Of a DNA stretch of 64,000 nt, positions 26,543 to 36,136 are shown piece by piece (position 1 is the first letter of the stretch; each line of letters starts with the position of its first letter). Origin of the DNA: an uncultured Coriobacteriaceae bacterium (GTDB lineage: Bacteria > Actinomycetota > Coriobacteriia > Coriobacteriales > Atopobiaceae); contig CADALE010000003.1 in the NCBI GenBank assembly GCA_902788705.1, positions 62,001-126,000 of the forward strand, read 5' to 3'. Below the pieces are notes generated by a model that was given only the letters and a program-made list of their open reading frames with translations, was not told the origin of the DNA and did no database searches. Both the position numbers and the translations under genes were made by a program.

Positions 26543-28144
26543 ATGCCAAGGCCTGAGTATAGCGAGATGCTGGTCAACCGCCGCAGGCAGCTGGGGCTTT
26601 CCATCTCGCAGGCATCCCAGGTGCTCCGTCTTAAGGAGCAGGTGCTCATCGCCTTCGAGGAGGGTGACTTCGACCACATCCCGAAGAGCGGCTATGCACA
26701 GGGCATGCTGTCTTCGTACGCACGCTACCTAGGGCTCAACCCCCGCATCGTGGTCCAGCAGTTCTCGCAGGACCTCAACGAGTACACGGCCGAGGCCAGG
26801 CGTGGTGAGTATGCCTCCATGGGCTCGGGGCCCTACGTCGAGTCGCGGGGCTTGCTGCCCACCTCCGGCGGTCCCGCAGGCGACATGGGTGCCTTTGCCA
26901 CCACCTCGCAGCCCCACTCTCGCCAGCAGTCCAGCCCGCTTGTCAACCAGCGACGCTACGTGGGATCGCTGCACGACGGCGCTTCGCGCTCGTATGGGTA
27001 CAGCGAGGAGGACGCCGCATACCTTGGTGTGGACACGGGCGAGACCGAGGCCTACGTGCCCGCCACGCGCACGGTAGCGCGCTCGGCAGGCAGCACGCGG
27101 GCAAGCTCGGCCCGCCGGCGCTCGTCAGGCACGCGTTCCCGCAGCGCAGGCAGCGGCTCCAGCGGGCGCACCAGGTCGCGTGACTACGATGACCGCAGCG
27201 CCTCCTCGCGCCGCAGCAGCGGTCGATCGCGCTCGCAGTCCTCGTCTGGCCGCAACCAGCGAAGGGCGCCCCGTCGAAGCGGCGGGCTCCTGGCCTCGCT
27301 TCTGGGCGACACCAGGATGCTGATCACCATGGCGCTGGCCATCCTTGCGGTGGTCGTCACCGTGGGCGGTATCTTCGCCGCGCGCTCGTGCTCGACGCGT
27401 GACGTCGAAGGTGACACGGCAAAGACGGTACCGGTCTCGGAGAGCACCGGGGCCGAGGAGGATTCCGGAAGCGCTTCGGCCGCCCCCGAAGCCGACAAGG
27501 CCACGGACTCCGAGGCTGGCCAGCAGGAGGCTGCGAGCGACGCCCCCGCAGGCACTGCCTCGTCCACCGGAGCGTCAACGGCAACAGGCACGAACGCCAC
27601 CAACCGCCAGACCACCACGGCCAAGAAGACCGAGGTGCAGGTAAGCGTCGAGGCAGGCCAGGTGTCGTGGGTCGAGATCCTCTGCGACGGCAACAGCGAG
27701 ATAGCCTCCACGGTCACCGGACCCTGGAGCCAGACGTACGACGTCAAGGACTCCATCACGGTCGAGGTGGGCGACACCGCAGCCGTCACGGTCACGGAGA
27801 ACGGGAAGCAGCGCCAGTTTGACACCAAGACCTCGGGCATCGGGAGCATCACCATCGAGGGCACTCCCGACCCCGAGACCCTCGCGACTGAGGATGGGGT
27901 TGCACCCAAGGAAGGCGACGCTACCACGACAACCGAGGTGGGCAACGCGCAGGAGGTCAATGTCGACGCGGCTGACGCTGCGGACAAGGCCGCCGAATCC
28001 ACATCCCAGGGAACCGGTGACGACGAGTACCTCTACACCATCAACGGATACGACATCTACCACAGCGCCGATGGGTACGACTACTTCATCGACCCGGACA
28101 GCGGCGCTCGCCTCAACCCTGCCGACGGTTCGCCCATCGGCTAG
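26543..28144 (+). CDS. RodZ-like membrane protein with N-terminal helix-turn-helix
   Basis: 533 residues. N-terminal HTH of the RodZ type (RRRQLGLSISQASQVLRLKE, about 10-80, ending with the SYARYLGLNP segment), then a Ser/Arg-rich linker, one membrane segment near 257-278 (LITMALAILAVVVTVGGIFAA), a Thr/Ala/Glu-rich stretch and a DUF4115/RodZ C-terminal beta domain (about 365-440, VSWVEILCDGN, GSITIEG). RodZ ties cell shape machinery to the membrane. The C-terminal tail after it is low-complexity. Position between ftsK and rimO/pgsA matches many Gram-positive genomes. Rod-shape function is inferred; this lineage includes short rods and cocci. Confidence 0.85.
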   Translation: MPRPEYSEMLVNRRRQLGLSISQASQVLRLKEQVLIAFEEGDFDHIPKSGYAQGMLSSYARYLGLNPRIVVQQFSQDLNEYTAEARRGEYASMGSGPYVESRGLLPTSGGPAGDMGAFATTSQPHSRQQSSPLVNQRRYVGSLHDGASRSYGYSEEDAAYLGVDTGETEAYVPATRTVARSAGSTRASSARRRSSGTRSRSAGSGSSGRTRSRDYDDRSASSRRSSGRSRSQSSSGRNQRRAPRRSGGLLASLLGDTRMLITMALAILAVVVTVGGIFAARSCSTRDVEGDTAKTVPVSESTGAEEDSGSASAAPEADKATDSEAGQQEAASDAPAGTASSTGASTATGTNATNRQTTTAKKTEVQVSVEAGQVSWVEILCDGNSEIASTVTGPWSQTYDVKDSITVEVGDTAAVTVTENGKQRQFDTKTSGIGSITIEGTPDPETLATEDGVAPKEGDATTTTEVGNAQEVNVDAADAADKAAESTSQGTGDDEYLYTINGYDIYHSADGYDYFIDPDSGARLNPADGSPIG

Positions 28145-28175
28145 GTAGGCACGGCGACAAGGAGGAACGAAACAA

Positions 28176-28673
28176 ATGGCCAAGGAAGCAAGCTTCGACG
28201 TGGTTTCTACGGTCGACCTACAGGATGTAGACAACGCCTTTCAGCAGACTGCGCGCGAGCTGACGCAGCGCTACGACCTCAAGGGCTCGGGCGCCACCAT
28301 CGAGTTCTCTAAGCGTGACGGCGTCTTCACGGTGTCCGCCCCTTCGGAGTTCGTCGCCAGCCAGGTCATCGACGTGCTGGGCACCAAGCTCATCCGTCGT
28401 GGCATCGACCTCAAGGCCGTCCGCTGGGGCAACCCCATCCCGGCCGCGGGATCGTCGGTGCGTCAGGTGGGCACCATCGTGCAGGGCATCGACCAGGACA
28501 CCGCCAAGCGCATCGCCAAGGACATCCGTGACCTCAAGGTGAAGTGCAAGCCTACGGTGGAGGGCGACAAGCTTCGGGTAACCTCTGCCTCCCGCGACGT
28601 CCTGCAGCAGGTCATCGCCTTCCTCAAGGAGCAGGACTATGGCCAGCCCCTCCAGTTTGTCAACTACCGATAG
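28176..28673 (+). CDS. YajQ family nucleotide-binding protein
   Basis: 165-residue YajQ/UPF0234 protein, two ferredoxin-like halves. Diagnostic segments: ASFDVVSTVDLQDVDNAFQ at the N-terminus, QRYDLKGSGATIEF, and the ending VIAFLKEQDYGQPLQFVNYR. Some members bind cyclic di-GMP and act as transcription co-regulators; no c-di-GMP gene is in view, so function here is open. Good ribosome site AAGGAGGAA before ATG 28176. It is inserted in the rodZ-rimO-pgsA-cinA-recA order. Confidence 0.9.
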   Translation: MAKEASFDVVSTVDLQDVDNAFQQTARELTQRYDLKGSGATIEFSKRDGVFTVSAPSEFVASQVIDVLGTKLIRRGIDLKAVRWGNPIPAAGSSVRQVGTIVQGIDQDTAKRIAKDIRDLKVKCKPTVEGDKLRVTSASRDVLQQVIAFLKEQDYGQPLQFVNYR

Positions 28674-28683
28674 GGCGGGGCGG

Positions 28684-30012
28684 ATGGCTGCGCCACGCAT
28701 CCTCTTCGTGACGCTGGGCTGCGCGAAGAACGAGGTTGACACTGACCGCATGCGAGCCCTGCTTCTGGCTGACGGCTGCGACGAGGTCTTCGAGGCCGAC
28801 GAGGCAGACCTCGCCATCATTAACACCTGCTCCTTCCTGGCCTCGGCCACCAGCGAGTCCATCGAGACCACGCTCGAGCTGGCCGAGCTCATGGCGGAAG
28901 GCGTGCGCAGGCGGCCCATCGTGATGTGCGGCTGCGTGCCCTCGCGCTATGGTGCGCAGCTTGCCCCAGAGCTTCCAGAGGTCTCGGCGTTCGTGCGTGC
29001 TGACGAGGAGGACGGCATCGCGGGCGTCGTGCGCGAGGTGCTGGGGCTTGGGGAGCCGACGCATGCCGCTAAGGTTGACGCCCTGCGCACCGTGGAGGGC
29101 GCCAGCGCGTTCGTGAAGATCTCGGATGGCTGCAACCGCTTCTGCTCGTTCTGCGCCATCCCATACATTCGCGGGCGCTACCAATCGCGGCCGTACGAGG
29201 AGATCGAGCAGGAGGTTCGCGCGCTTGTCGCCGGGGGCGTTCGCGAGGTGGTGCTCATCGGCCAGGACACGGGCATCTGGGGCTCCGACTTTGACGAGCC
29301 ACGGACGCTTGCTTGGCTGCTCAGGCAGCTTGCGGGCGTCGTTGGTGAGGTCGGTGGATGGCTTCGCGTGCTGTACCTGCAGCCCGAGGGGATGACCGAC
29401 GAGCTGATAGCCACCCTACGCGACGTACCCGAGGTGCTTCCCTACATCGACATCCCCATCCAGCACTGTTCGGAGCGGGTGCTTAGGTCTATGAACCGCA
29501 GCGGATCCGCCGAGCAGCTGCGGCAGCTCTTCAGACGCCTGCGCGCCGAGATTCCAGGCATGGTGCTGCGCTCCACGGCCATGGCCGGCTTTCCCGGCGA
29601 GACCGACGACGAGGCCGACGAGCTGCTGGCCTTCGTGCAGGAGCAGGAGTTTGACTACACCAGCGTGTTTGCCTTCTCGCCTGAGGACGGCACGCGCGCG
29701 GCTCGGATGGACGACCAGGTTGACGAGGACACCAAGCTTGAGCGCACGCAGCGCCTCATTGACGTGACCGAGCAGCTTGGCTTTGCTGCCACCGCCCGAC
29801 ACGTGGGCGAGCGCGTTAAGGTAATCGTCGACGGCGTCGAGGAGGGCGATGACGGCCTTGAGCTCATAGGCCACGCCTGGTTCCAGGCCCCCGACTCCGA
29901 CGGCGCCGTTCACATCGCCACAGGCGAGGCTGCGGTTGGCGACATCGTCACCTGCGACCTCGTTGACTCGTTCTGCTACGAGCTGATTGGCGAAATCGTG
30001 GGGGAGGAGTAG
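28684..30012 (+). CDS. rimO: Ribosomal protein S12 methylthiotransferase RimO
   Basis: 442-residue radical-SAM enzyme that adds a methylthio group to an Asp of ribosomal protein S12. UPF0004 domain with VTLGCAKNEVDTDRM and INTCSFL cysteines, radical-SAM motif CNRFCSFCAIP, family stretch VLYLQPEGMTDELI and IDIPIQHCSERVLRSMNR, then a TRAM domain. ATG 28684 follows AGGGCGGGG; an earlier in-frame ATG lies inside yajQ. The stop overlaps the possible GTG of pgsA, giving tight coupling. Confidence 0.95.
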   Translation: MAAPRILFVTLGCAKNEVDTDRMRALLLADGCDEVFEADEADLAIINTCSFLASATSESIETTLELAELMAEGVRRRPIVMCGCVPSRYGAQLAPELPEVSAFVRADEEDGIAGVVREVLGLGEPTHAAKVDALRTVEGASAFVKISDGCNRFCSFCAIPYIRGRYQSRPYEEIEQEVRALVAGGVREVVLIGQDTGIWGSDFDEPRTLAWLLRQLAGVVGEVGGWLRVLYLQPEGMTDELIATLRDVPEVLPYIDIPIQHCSERVLRSMNRSGSAEQLRQLFRRLRAEIPGMVLRSTAMAGFPGETDDEADELLAFVQEQEFDYTSVFAFSPEDGTRAARMDDQVDEDTKLERTQRLIDVTEQLGFAATARHVGERVKVIVDGVEEGDDGLELIGHAWFQAPDSDGAVHIATGEAAVGDIVTCDLVDSFCYELIGEIVGEE

Positions 30013-30017
30013 TGCCC

Positions 30018-30617
30018 ATGGCTACCAAGAACTCGACCATCTGGACACCCGCGAACGTGGTCACCTGCGTACGCATCGCCTTGGTGCCTATCTGGCTCGT
30101 CATTGCCGAGGTTGCGCGCATCCAGGGACACCTTAGCGACGGGTCTGCCATCGCGTGGGCGTCCTTCGTGCTGTACGCCCTTATCTCGCTTACTGACAAG
30201 CTTGACGGCTACCTAGCGCGCAGCCGTGGCGAGGTGACCGACTTCGGAAAGTTCATCGACCCCATTGCGGACAAGCTCTCGGTGGTGTGCGCGTTCCTGT
30301 ACCTGCTTGAATTGGGGCTCGTGCCCAGCTGGGCGGTGCTGCTGGTGGTTGCGCGTGAGTTCCTCATCTCAGGCCTGCGCATGATCGTGGCCTCGGAGGG
30401 CGTCGTGGTTGCCGCAAGTAACCTCGGCAAGTGGAAGACCGCCACCACGATGGTGGCCATCTGCGCCCTGCTGCTGTCGGTGACCCTTCCCCTGGGCATC
30501 CTGGCCACGGTCGTTCGGTGGGTCGGCCTCATTTCGCTTGCCGCCGCACTTGCGCTTACCGCGTGGTCAGGCTATGACTACTTCGTGAAGTGCTGGCCCT
30601 ACGTGGTTGGTGAGTAG
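30018..30617 (+). CDS. pgsA: CDP-diacylglycerol-glycerol-3-phosphate 3-phosphatidyltransferase PgsA
   Basis: 199-residue polytopic membrane enzyme making phosphatidylglycerol phosphate. The CDP-alcohol phosphotransferase signature is complete: DKLDGYLARSRGEVTDFGKF followed by IDPIADK. ATG 30018 has GGGGAGGAG (30001-30009) at good spacing; the GTG at 30012 is too close. Canonical place between rimO and cinA. A second family member occurs at 54015-54770; this copy is the better PgsA match because of length and operon context. Confidence 0.9.
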   Translation: MATKNSTIWTPANVVTCVRIALVPIWLVIAEVARIQGHLSDGSAIAWASFVLYALISLTDKLDGYLARSRGEVTDFGKFIDPIADKLSVVCAFLYLLELGLVPSWAVLLVVAREFLISGLRMIVASEGVVVAASNLGKWKTATTMVAICALLLSVTLPLGILATVVRWVGLISLAAALALTAWSGYDYFVKCWPYVVGE

Positions 30618-30619
30618 CG

Positions 30620-31144
30620 TTGGCGAGTGACCGGAAGAACGAGCTTGCCCAGCGTGTGGTGAGCCTGGCGACGTCGTACGGAATGACCGTAGGAACCGCG
30701 GAGTCGTGCACCGGCGGGCTCGTGAGTGGTGCCATCACCGAGATTGCGGGCTCGTCCGCCGCCCTGCGTGGCGGCATCGTCAGCTATGACCCCGCGGTGA
30801 AGCATGACGTGCTTGGGGTCTCGCAGTCCGTCATTGACTCGCCAGACATGGGCGTCGTGTCGCCTGAGTGCGCTTCGCAGATGGCGACTGGGGCACATAG
30901 CGTGCTTCGCTGCGACGTTGCCGTCTCCATCACGGGAATCGCAGGACCTGGCGGCGCCGAGCCCGGCAAGCCAGTGGGAACCGTCTGGTTTGGTCTGGCA
31001 TACGGCAACGTCGTGAAGACCGACCTCAAGCACTTTGGCGGTTCGCGAGGCGAGGTTCGATCCCAGGCCGTTTGCCATGCCCTCCAGCTGCTGTGTGAAG
31101 GGTTGGAGAAGGCCTGCGGTCTCGATTCAGGCAACGCTCAATAG
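30620..31144 (+). CDS. CinA C-terminal-domain protein (nicotinamide-nucleotide amidase type)
   Basis: 174 residues, covering only the C-terminal deamidase domain of CinA (PncC), which hydrolyses NMN to nicotinic acid mononucleotide. Motifs: VGTAESCTGGLVSGAITE, GGIVSYDPAVKHDVLGV, SITGIAGPGG and KPVGTVWFGL. The N-terminal MoaB-like domain of full CinA is absent. The best start is TTG 30620, 2 bases past the pgsA stop, with GGTTGGTGAG before it; no ATG precedes the first conserved motif. Gene order cinA-recA is the classical competence/recombination pairing. Confidence 0.88.
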   Translation: MASDRKNELAQRVVSLATSYGMTVGTAESCTGGLVSGAITEIAGSSAALRGGIVSYDPAVKHDVLGVSQSVIDSPDMGVVSPECASQMATGAHSVLRCDVAVSITGIAGPGGAEPGKPVGTVWFGLAYGNVVKTDLKHFGGSRGEVRSQAVCHALQLLCEGLEKACGLDSGNAQ

Positions 31145-31280
31145 ACGTTCAAGGACGGTTCACGGGCAAGCGCAGGTAGAAATGCATATCGGTGGGCAAG
31201 CTTGCCATCACGTGCCAGAGAGCGGTCAGGAACTGGCAAGTTGCTTGCAAGGTGCAAGGGCTATTGTTTCAGCATACCCA

Positions 31281-31309
31281 TTGACCTAGAACGATTGTTC
31301 TAATACAAT
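31281..31309 (+). promoter_or_regulatory. recA promoter with embedded LexA box
   Basis: -35 TTGACC (31281-31286) and -10 TACAAT (31304-31309) are 17 bases apart. Between them lies a perfect palindrome GAACGATTGTTC (31289-31300), matching the Gram-positive LexA (Cheo) box core GAAC-N4-GTTC. LexA bound here would cover the spacer and block RNA polymerase, so recA is predicted to be SOS-induced. Confidence 0.85.
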
Positions 31310-31340
31310 GGGACTGCAAAAGACGAGGAAGGAGTGCGTC

Positions 31341-32450
31341 ATGGCACGAAGCAAGGCCCCGGTACGTGAGATTCACGAAAAGACGTTCGGTGAGGATCGC
31401 GACAAGATGATCGCCACCACCACCGAGGACATCAACAAGAAGTTCGGCAAAGGCGCCATCATGCGCTATGGCGATGGTGGCCCAGAGCTCGAGGTGGAGG
31501 CAATCCCCACGGGCTCTATCGCGCTCGATGCCGCACTGGGCATCGGTGGCGTGCCGCGTGGCCGCATCATCGAGATCTACGGTCCCGAGTCCTCGGGAAA
31601 GACCACGCTCTCGCTCGAGATCCTTGCCGAGGCGCAAGCGCTTGGTGGTGTGGTAGCCTTCATCGATGCCGAGCATGCGCTTGACCCTGGCTACGCCGCA
31701 CGCATTGGCGTCGATATCGACGAGGTCCTCATATCGCAGCCCGACACGGGCGAACAAGCGCTCGAGATCTGCGACATGCTGGTGCGCTCCGGTGCCATCG
31801 ACGTCGTGGTCATCGATTCCGTGGCCGCCCTCGTGCCCCGTGCCGAGATCGAGGGTGAGATTGGCGACACCACCGTGGGTCTGCAGGCTCGCCTCATGAG
31901 CCAGGCGCTGCGCAAGCTTGCCGGCTCGCTCTCCAAGTCCAAGACAACCTGCATCTTCATCAACCAGCTGCGCGAGAAGATCGGCATCATGTTCGGCAAT
32001 CCCGAAACCACTCCTGGTGGTCGTGCCCTCAAGTTCTTCGCCTCGGTGCGCATGGACATCCGTCGCGTCGACTCCATCAAGCAAAACGGCGAGGTGGTGG
32101 GCAACCGCGTGCGCGTCAAGGTGGTAAAAAACAAGGTGGCCGCACCCTTCAAGCAGGCCGAGTTTGACATCATGTACGGCACGGGCATCTCCAAGGAGGG
32201 CTCCATCCTTGACATGGCGGTCGACATGGGCATCGTCAACAAGTCAGGCGCATGGTTCACGTATGAGACCGAACGCCTTGGCCAGGGCCGCGAGGCTGCC
32301 AAGGAGTTCCTTGCTACCAACCCTGATTTACGCGACGAGATTGAGTTCAAGGTGCGCGTTGCCCTTGGCCTCGAGTTCGATGACGAGCCTGTGGGCACCC
32401 CAACTGTCGATGCCCTGCCGGCTGACGCCTCGTACGGCGACATCCAATAG
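31341..32450 (+). CDS. recA: Recombinase RecA
   Basis: 369-residue RecA: strand exchange and LexA co-protease. Walker A GPESSGKT is at 81-88, with [31 protein letters not shown] and the L2-region [13 protein letters not shown] 31341 has AGGAAGGAG before it; an in-frame ATG at 31308 overlaps the predicted -10 element and is rejected. A LexA box lies in the promoter. recX follows 11 bases after the stop. Confidence 0.98.
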   Translation: MARSKAPVREIHEKTFGEDRDKMIATTTEDINKKFGKGAIMRYGDGGPELEVEAIPTGSIALDAALGIGGVPRGRIIEIYGPESSGKTTLSLEILAEAQALGGVVAFIDAEHALDPGYAARIGVDIDEVLISQPDTGEQALEICDMLVRSGAIDVVVIDSVAALVPRAEIEGEIGDTTVGLQARLMSQALRKLAGSLSKSKTTCIFINQLREKIGIMFGNPETTPGGRALKFFASVRMDIRRVDSIKQNGEVVGNRVRVKVVKNKVAAPFKQAEFDIMYGTGISKEGSILDMAVDMGIVNKSGAWFTYETERLGQGREAAKEFLATNPDLRDEIEFKVRVALGLEFDDEPVGTPTVDALPADASYGDIQ

Positions 32451-32461
32451 GTAGGCACAAC

Positions 32462-33148
32462 GTGTCCGTCTCAGGCCTGTGCTGGGACGTCGAGATACCC
32501 GGCCGCGCCAGCTCGTCGTTTGAGTCAGCGCGGCGTCAGGGTTTCTTGACCGTCGAAACAGAGGAGCACGGAAGCGAGCGCCTTGGCATTCCCGTCGCCG
32601 TAGCGCGCACTATGAAGGCCCGGCGTGAGAGCGGAGAACTAAGTCCCGCCTCACGTTCCGAGTTGCTCTTCATTCTGAACGAGCAGTCTCGCCGCACCGC
32701 ATGGTCGCGCATCGCTAAGCTGGTCAACCGTCGCGACTACAGCGCGCACGACCTATCTGAGAAGCTTAGTGACGACGGGTACGGACAGCAGGTCAGACAA
32801 GAGATGGTTGCCCGGGCTATCGACTGTGGCCTTGTGGACGATCGTCGGTTTGGCTCGGCCTACGCACGTGCCAAGGCCGCCTCGGGGTGGGGCATCATGC
32901 GCATCAGCCAAGAGCTTGCGAGGCATGGCGTGGATGCCGAGAGCCTCCCGGGGTGGCCCGACGAGTACTTCGACGGCCAGTCTGAGGACGAACGCGCCTA
33001 CCAGATGGCCAAAGCAAGGCGCCTTCCCGACAAAAACGCCTACGAGAAGCTCGTTCGCTACCTCTGCTCCAGGGGCTTTGGCTTGCCATGCGCCAAGCGC
33101 GTGGCAAGGCGCGTGATCGACGAGAGCGAGCTTTCATTCGAACAATGA
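32462..33148 (+). CDS. recX: Regulatory protein RecX
   Basis: 228-residue RecX, which caps and inhibits RecA filaments. Helical three-repeat architecture: NRRDYSAHDLSEKLSDDGYG, then LVDDRRFGSAYARAKA and SGWGIMRISQELARHGVD, ending with a third repeat of LVRYLCSRGFGLPCAKRV. GTG start 32462 with AGGTAGG ahead. Cotranscribed with recA, and therefore likely SOS-induced with it. Confidence 0.88.
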   Translation: MSVSGLCWDVEIPGRASSSFESARRQGFLTVETEEHGSERLGIPVAVARTMKARRESGELSPASRSELLFILNEQSRRTAWSRIAKLVNRRDYSAHDLSEKLSDDGYGQQVRQEMVARAIDCGLVDDRRFGSAYARAKAASGWGIMRISQELARHGVDAESLPGWPDEYFDGQSEDERAYQMAKARRLPDKNAYEKLVRYLCSRGFGLPCAKRVARRVIDESELSFEQ

Positions 33149-33499
33149 TGCTGCATTCGACTCGCGACGCACACCATTGCAGAGGTAACCCCGGTCATGG
33201 CCAACACACGTCCACATATGCGAGACAATCGGTTTGTTTCTTATGGAGGGCCGACGTTTACCCAGTTGAGGAATGCATTCGCATTTGACAGCCATCAATT
33301 TGCATCATACGATAAAAAGGCCGTTTGAGGTATCTCTCGTTTGCCGCTCGTCGGCTGACGTCTTATTTGCTTTGCATGTACGTGTCATATGCCTCTGTTT
33401 TGGGAGGGGCAAAGGAGACATTGCCTCGGATGGCGGGTCCCGTCGCGCATAGACGGCCTCCACAACACATTGGACTCGTATCTGAGGAGTTGTTGCTGC
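33149..33499. other. 351-base intergenic region between recX and rny
   Basis: No credible gene. It holds a good promoter for rny (TTGACA/TACGAT at 33285-33313) and therefore a long, about 180-base, 5' leader for rny. The region is clearly less GC-rich than its surroundings. I saw no strong terminator after recX and no recognised riboswitch. Confidence 0.6.
33285..33313 (+). promoter_or_regulatory. Predicted promoter of rny
   Basis: Consensus -35 TTGACA (33285-33290) and -10-like TACGAT (33308-33313) at 17-base spacing. Transcription would start near 33320, leaving an about 180-base leader before the rny ATG, possibly a site of RNase Y self-regulation. Confidence 0.6.
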
Positions 33500-35050
33500 A
33501 TGAACATACTGATTGGGGTTGTCTGTCTGCTCGTAGGGGCAGCGCTGGCATACCTCTATGCCAACAGCGCGAGCAATGCCCGCGTCACCGAGGCTAAGAG
33601 ACAGGTTGACGAGGCTCATGCCACCGCAGAGCGCATCACCTCTGATGCCCAGCGCGACGCTGATGCCGCCAAGAAGGCCGCTCTCGTGGAGGCCCGCGAG
33701 GAGATTCTTCAGCTGCGCAAGGAATCCGAAGTCGAGGAAAAGCGTCGTCGCGGCGAGCTACAGGCCCTGGAGAACCGCATCATGCAGCGCGAGGAGTCCA
33801 TCGAGCATCGCAATGATGCACTCGACCGCAAGGAGCACCAGCTCTCTTCGCTGCAGGGCCAGCTCGACCGCCGCAAGAACGAGATTGATGGGCTCTATGA
33901 CCAGCAGATGACCGAGCTCGAGCGCATCGCCGTGCTCACGAGGGACCAAGCCCACGACGAGCTGCTTGAGCGCGTGCGTGCCGATGCCGTGCGCGAGGAG
34001 GCGCAGATCCTGCGCGAGTCTGAGCAGCGCGTTCGTGCCCAGGCCGACAAGACGGCACGCGAGATCGTATCAACGGCTATCCAGCGCTGCGCTGCCGACC
34101 AGGCAGGCGAGATCACGGTCACCTCGGTACACATCCCTTCGGACGACCTGAAGGGACGCATCATCGGCCGCGAGGGCCGCAACATCCGTACCTTTGAGCA
34201 GGTGTCCGGCGTCTCCCTCGTCATTGACGACACCCCCGAGACGGTCATCCTCTCCAGCTTCGACCCGGTGCGTCGCGAGACCGCACGCGTGGCTCTCGAG
34301 AACCTCATTGCCGACGGGCGCATCCATCCCGCCCGTATCGAGGAGATGTACAAGAAGGCCGAGACCTTGGTCAACGAGCGCGTGCGTGAGGCGGGCGAGC
34401 AGGCTGCCTTCGACTGCGGCATCCACGACCTGCATCCCGAGCTCATCCGTACGCTTGGCGCCCTTCGTTACCGCACCTCTTTCGGGCAGAACGTGCTGCA
34501 GCACTCCATTCAGGTGTCCACCCTCTGCGGCATCATGGCCTCCGAGCTTGGCCTCAAGCCCGCAATGGCCAAGCGCGCCGGACTGCTGCACGACCTTGGC
34601 AAGGCCATCGACCACGAGGTCGAGGGGCCGCATGCCGTCATCGGCGCCGACCTCTGCCGTCGCTATGGCGAGCGCCCCGAGATCGTCCACGCCGTCGAAG
34701 CGCACCACGCCGATGTCGAGCCCAGCTCGGTTCTTGACGTGCTGGTGCAGGCCGCGGACGCCATCTCCGCAGCCCGCCCTGGCGCTCGTCGTGAGTCGGC
34801 CGAGAGCTATATCAAGCGCCTTGAGAAGCTCGAGGAGATCTCCAACGCGCATGAGGGCGTCGAGCGCACCTATGCCATGCAGGCAGGTCGCGAGCTTCAC
34901 GTCATGGTGCAGCCAGAGAAGATCTCCGACGCACAGGCAACCGTCCTTGCCCACGACATCGCCAAGCAGATCGAGGACGAGATGGAGTATCCCGGCCAGG
35001 TGCGCGTCGTGGTCATCCGCGAGTCGCGCGCTGTGGACATCGCCAAGTAG
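33500..35050 (+). CDS. rny: Ribonuclease Y
   Basis: 516-residue membrane-anchored endoribonuclease that starts mRNA decay. N-terminal membrane helix ([19 protein letters not shown]), long coiled coil (about 25-190), KH domain ([20 protein letters not shown], about 205-270), HD domain with [18 protein letters not shown] near 360, and the ending [18 protein letters not shown] typical of the family. ATG 33500 has GAGGAG (33484-33489); the longer in-frame reading would put non-family sequence before the membrane helix. Long predicted leader upstream. Followed 6 bases later by the GHKL ATPase gene. Confidence 0.95.
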   Translation: MNILIGVVCLLVGAALAYLYANSASNARVTEAKRQVDEAHATAERITSDAQRDADAAKKAALVEAREEILQLRKESEVEEKRRRGELQALENRIMQREESIEHRNDALDRKEHQLSSLQGQLDRRKNEIDGLYDQQMTELERIAVLTRDQAHDELLERVRADAVREEAQILRESEQRVRAQADKTAREIVSTAIQRCAADQAGEITVTSVHIPSDDLKGRIIGREGRNIRTFEQVSGVSLVIDDTPETVILSSFDPVRRETARVALENLIADGRIHPARIEEMYKKAETLVNERVREAGEQAAFDCGIHDLHPELIRTLGALRYRTSFGQNVLQHSIQVSTLCGIMASELGLKPAMAKRAGLLHDLGKAIDHEVEGPHAVIGADLCRRYGERPEIVHAVEAHHADVEPSSVLDVLVQAADAISAARPGARRESAESYIKRLEKLEEISNAHEGVERTYAMQAGRELHVMVQPEKISDAQATVLAHDIAKQIEDEMEYPGQVRVVVIRESRAVDIAK

Positions 35051-35056
35051 CGTCAC

Positions 35057-36136
35057 ATGGCCGACCGCTCAGACCTCATGGCGTTCGTGTCGCAGATGGG
35101 TGGAGACGCCCACCTGCGCGTCGAAGAGAGCCTCGGGTCGGGGTACGTGCGCCTGCGCGTTGCTGAGGCCGAGCGCAGGCAGGCGCGTCATGACATACGC
35201 TGTGTCGAGGACATGGTAATTGAGATGCTGCGCAACGCCCGCGATGCAGGCGCTGCGCACATCTATGTGGCGTCTTCACGTGAGGGCAACCTGAGGACCA
35301 TCACCATGCTTGACGACGGCGTGGGCATTCCTAAGGACATGCATGACAAGGTGTTCGAGGCGCGCGTCACTTCGAAGCTCGATTCGATGCACATGGACCG
35401 ATGGGGCGTACATGGCAGAGGGATGGCGCTTTACGCCGTGCGAGAGAACGCCGTGTCTGCTTGCGTAACCAGCTCAGACGAGGGCCTGGGAACGGCCATG
35501 CAGGTAGTTGCCAACACCATCACGCTTCCCGAACGGACGGATCAGTCTAGCTGGCCGCGCGTCGGCACCTCCGACGACGGGATGCCGGATGTCGTGCGGG
35601 GTCCCCACAACATCATCCGTACCTGCTGCGAGTTCGCGCTTGAGGAGCACGGTTCCCTTGAGGTGTACCTTGGATCGCCATCCGGAATTGTGGCAACAGC
35701 ACGGCATCGTGTCAGGCCGAGGGTGGGCAGCAAACAGACGCTGTTCGCCAACGACCTTGGCACCCTGCCTGTGCTCGAGCGCCTTGCGGTGGCATCTGAT
35801 GCTATGGAGCTGCGCGACGTTGCCGCAGGCCTGGGCCTCGAGATGTCCGAGCGCACGGCGCACCGCATCGTGTCTGGGCAGATACGCCCGCAATGCAGCG
35901 TCTACTCCATGCTCGTGGGACAGCGTGGTGTCCAGGCGGGCCGTGACGCAGACCTTATGGCCGATCCTCGGGGCCTCAGGCTCGCAGCCGAGGACGTGTC
36001 GGAGTTCTCGGGCATCATGGAGCAAGGGTTTGACTTCCTTGCCAGTAGATACTACCTGCGACTATGCGAAGACCCACGCATACGGGTCTCACGCGGGCGT
36101 GTCACGGTCACCTTCGAGTTCGAGGATGACGGGTAG
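35057..36136 (+). CDS. GHKL-type (Bergerat fold) ATP-binding protein of unknown function
   Basis: 359 residues. The N-terminal part is a clear Bergerat ATPase: N-box EMLRNARDAGA (Glu56, Asn60), G1 box DDGVGIP (86-92), and G2 loop GVHGRGMALYAV (117-128). This looks more like MutL/Hsp90-type than histidine-kinase catalysis, and no dimerisation/phosphoacceptor segment is present. The C-terminal about 180 residues match no family I can name. It is squeezed between rny (6 bases) and spoVS (154 bases), suggesting an RNA-decay or developmental-type role. Cytoplasmic; no signal or membrane segment. The ATP-binding call is firm; function is unknown. Confidence 0.8.
   Translation: MADRSDLMAFVSQMGGDAHLRVEESLGSGYVRLRVAEAERRQARHDIRCVEDMVIEMLRNARDAGAAHIYVASSREGNLRTITMLDDGVGIPKDMHDKVFEARVTSKLDSMHMDRWGVHGRGMALYAVRENAVSACVTSSDEGLGTAMQVVANTITLPERTDQSSWPRVGTSDDGMPDVVRGPHNIIRTCCEFALEEHGSLEVYLGSPSGIVATARHRVRPRVGSKQTLFANDLGTLPVLERLAVASDAMELRDVAAGLGLEMSERTAHRIVSGQIRPQCSVYSMLVGQRGVQAGRDADLMADPRGLRLAAEDVSEFSGIMEQGFDFLASRYYLRLCEDPRIRVSRGRVTVTFEFEDDG

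Noticed and set aside
33088-33288. Short frame in the recX-rny spacer
   Set aside because: Starts inside recX, has no ribosome site or motif; the region is better explained as promoter and leader of rny.
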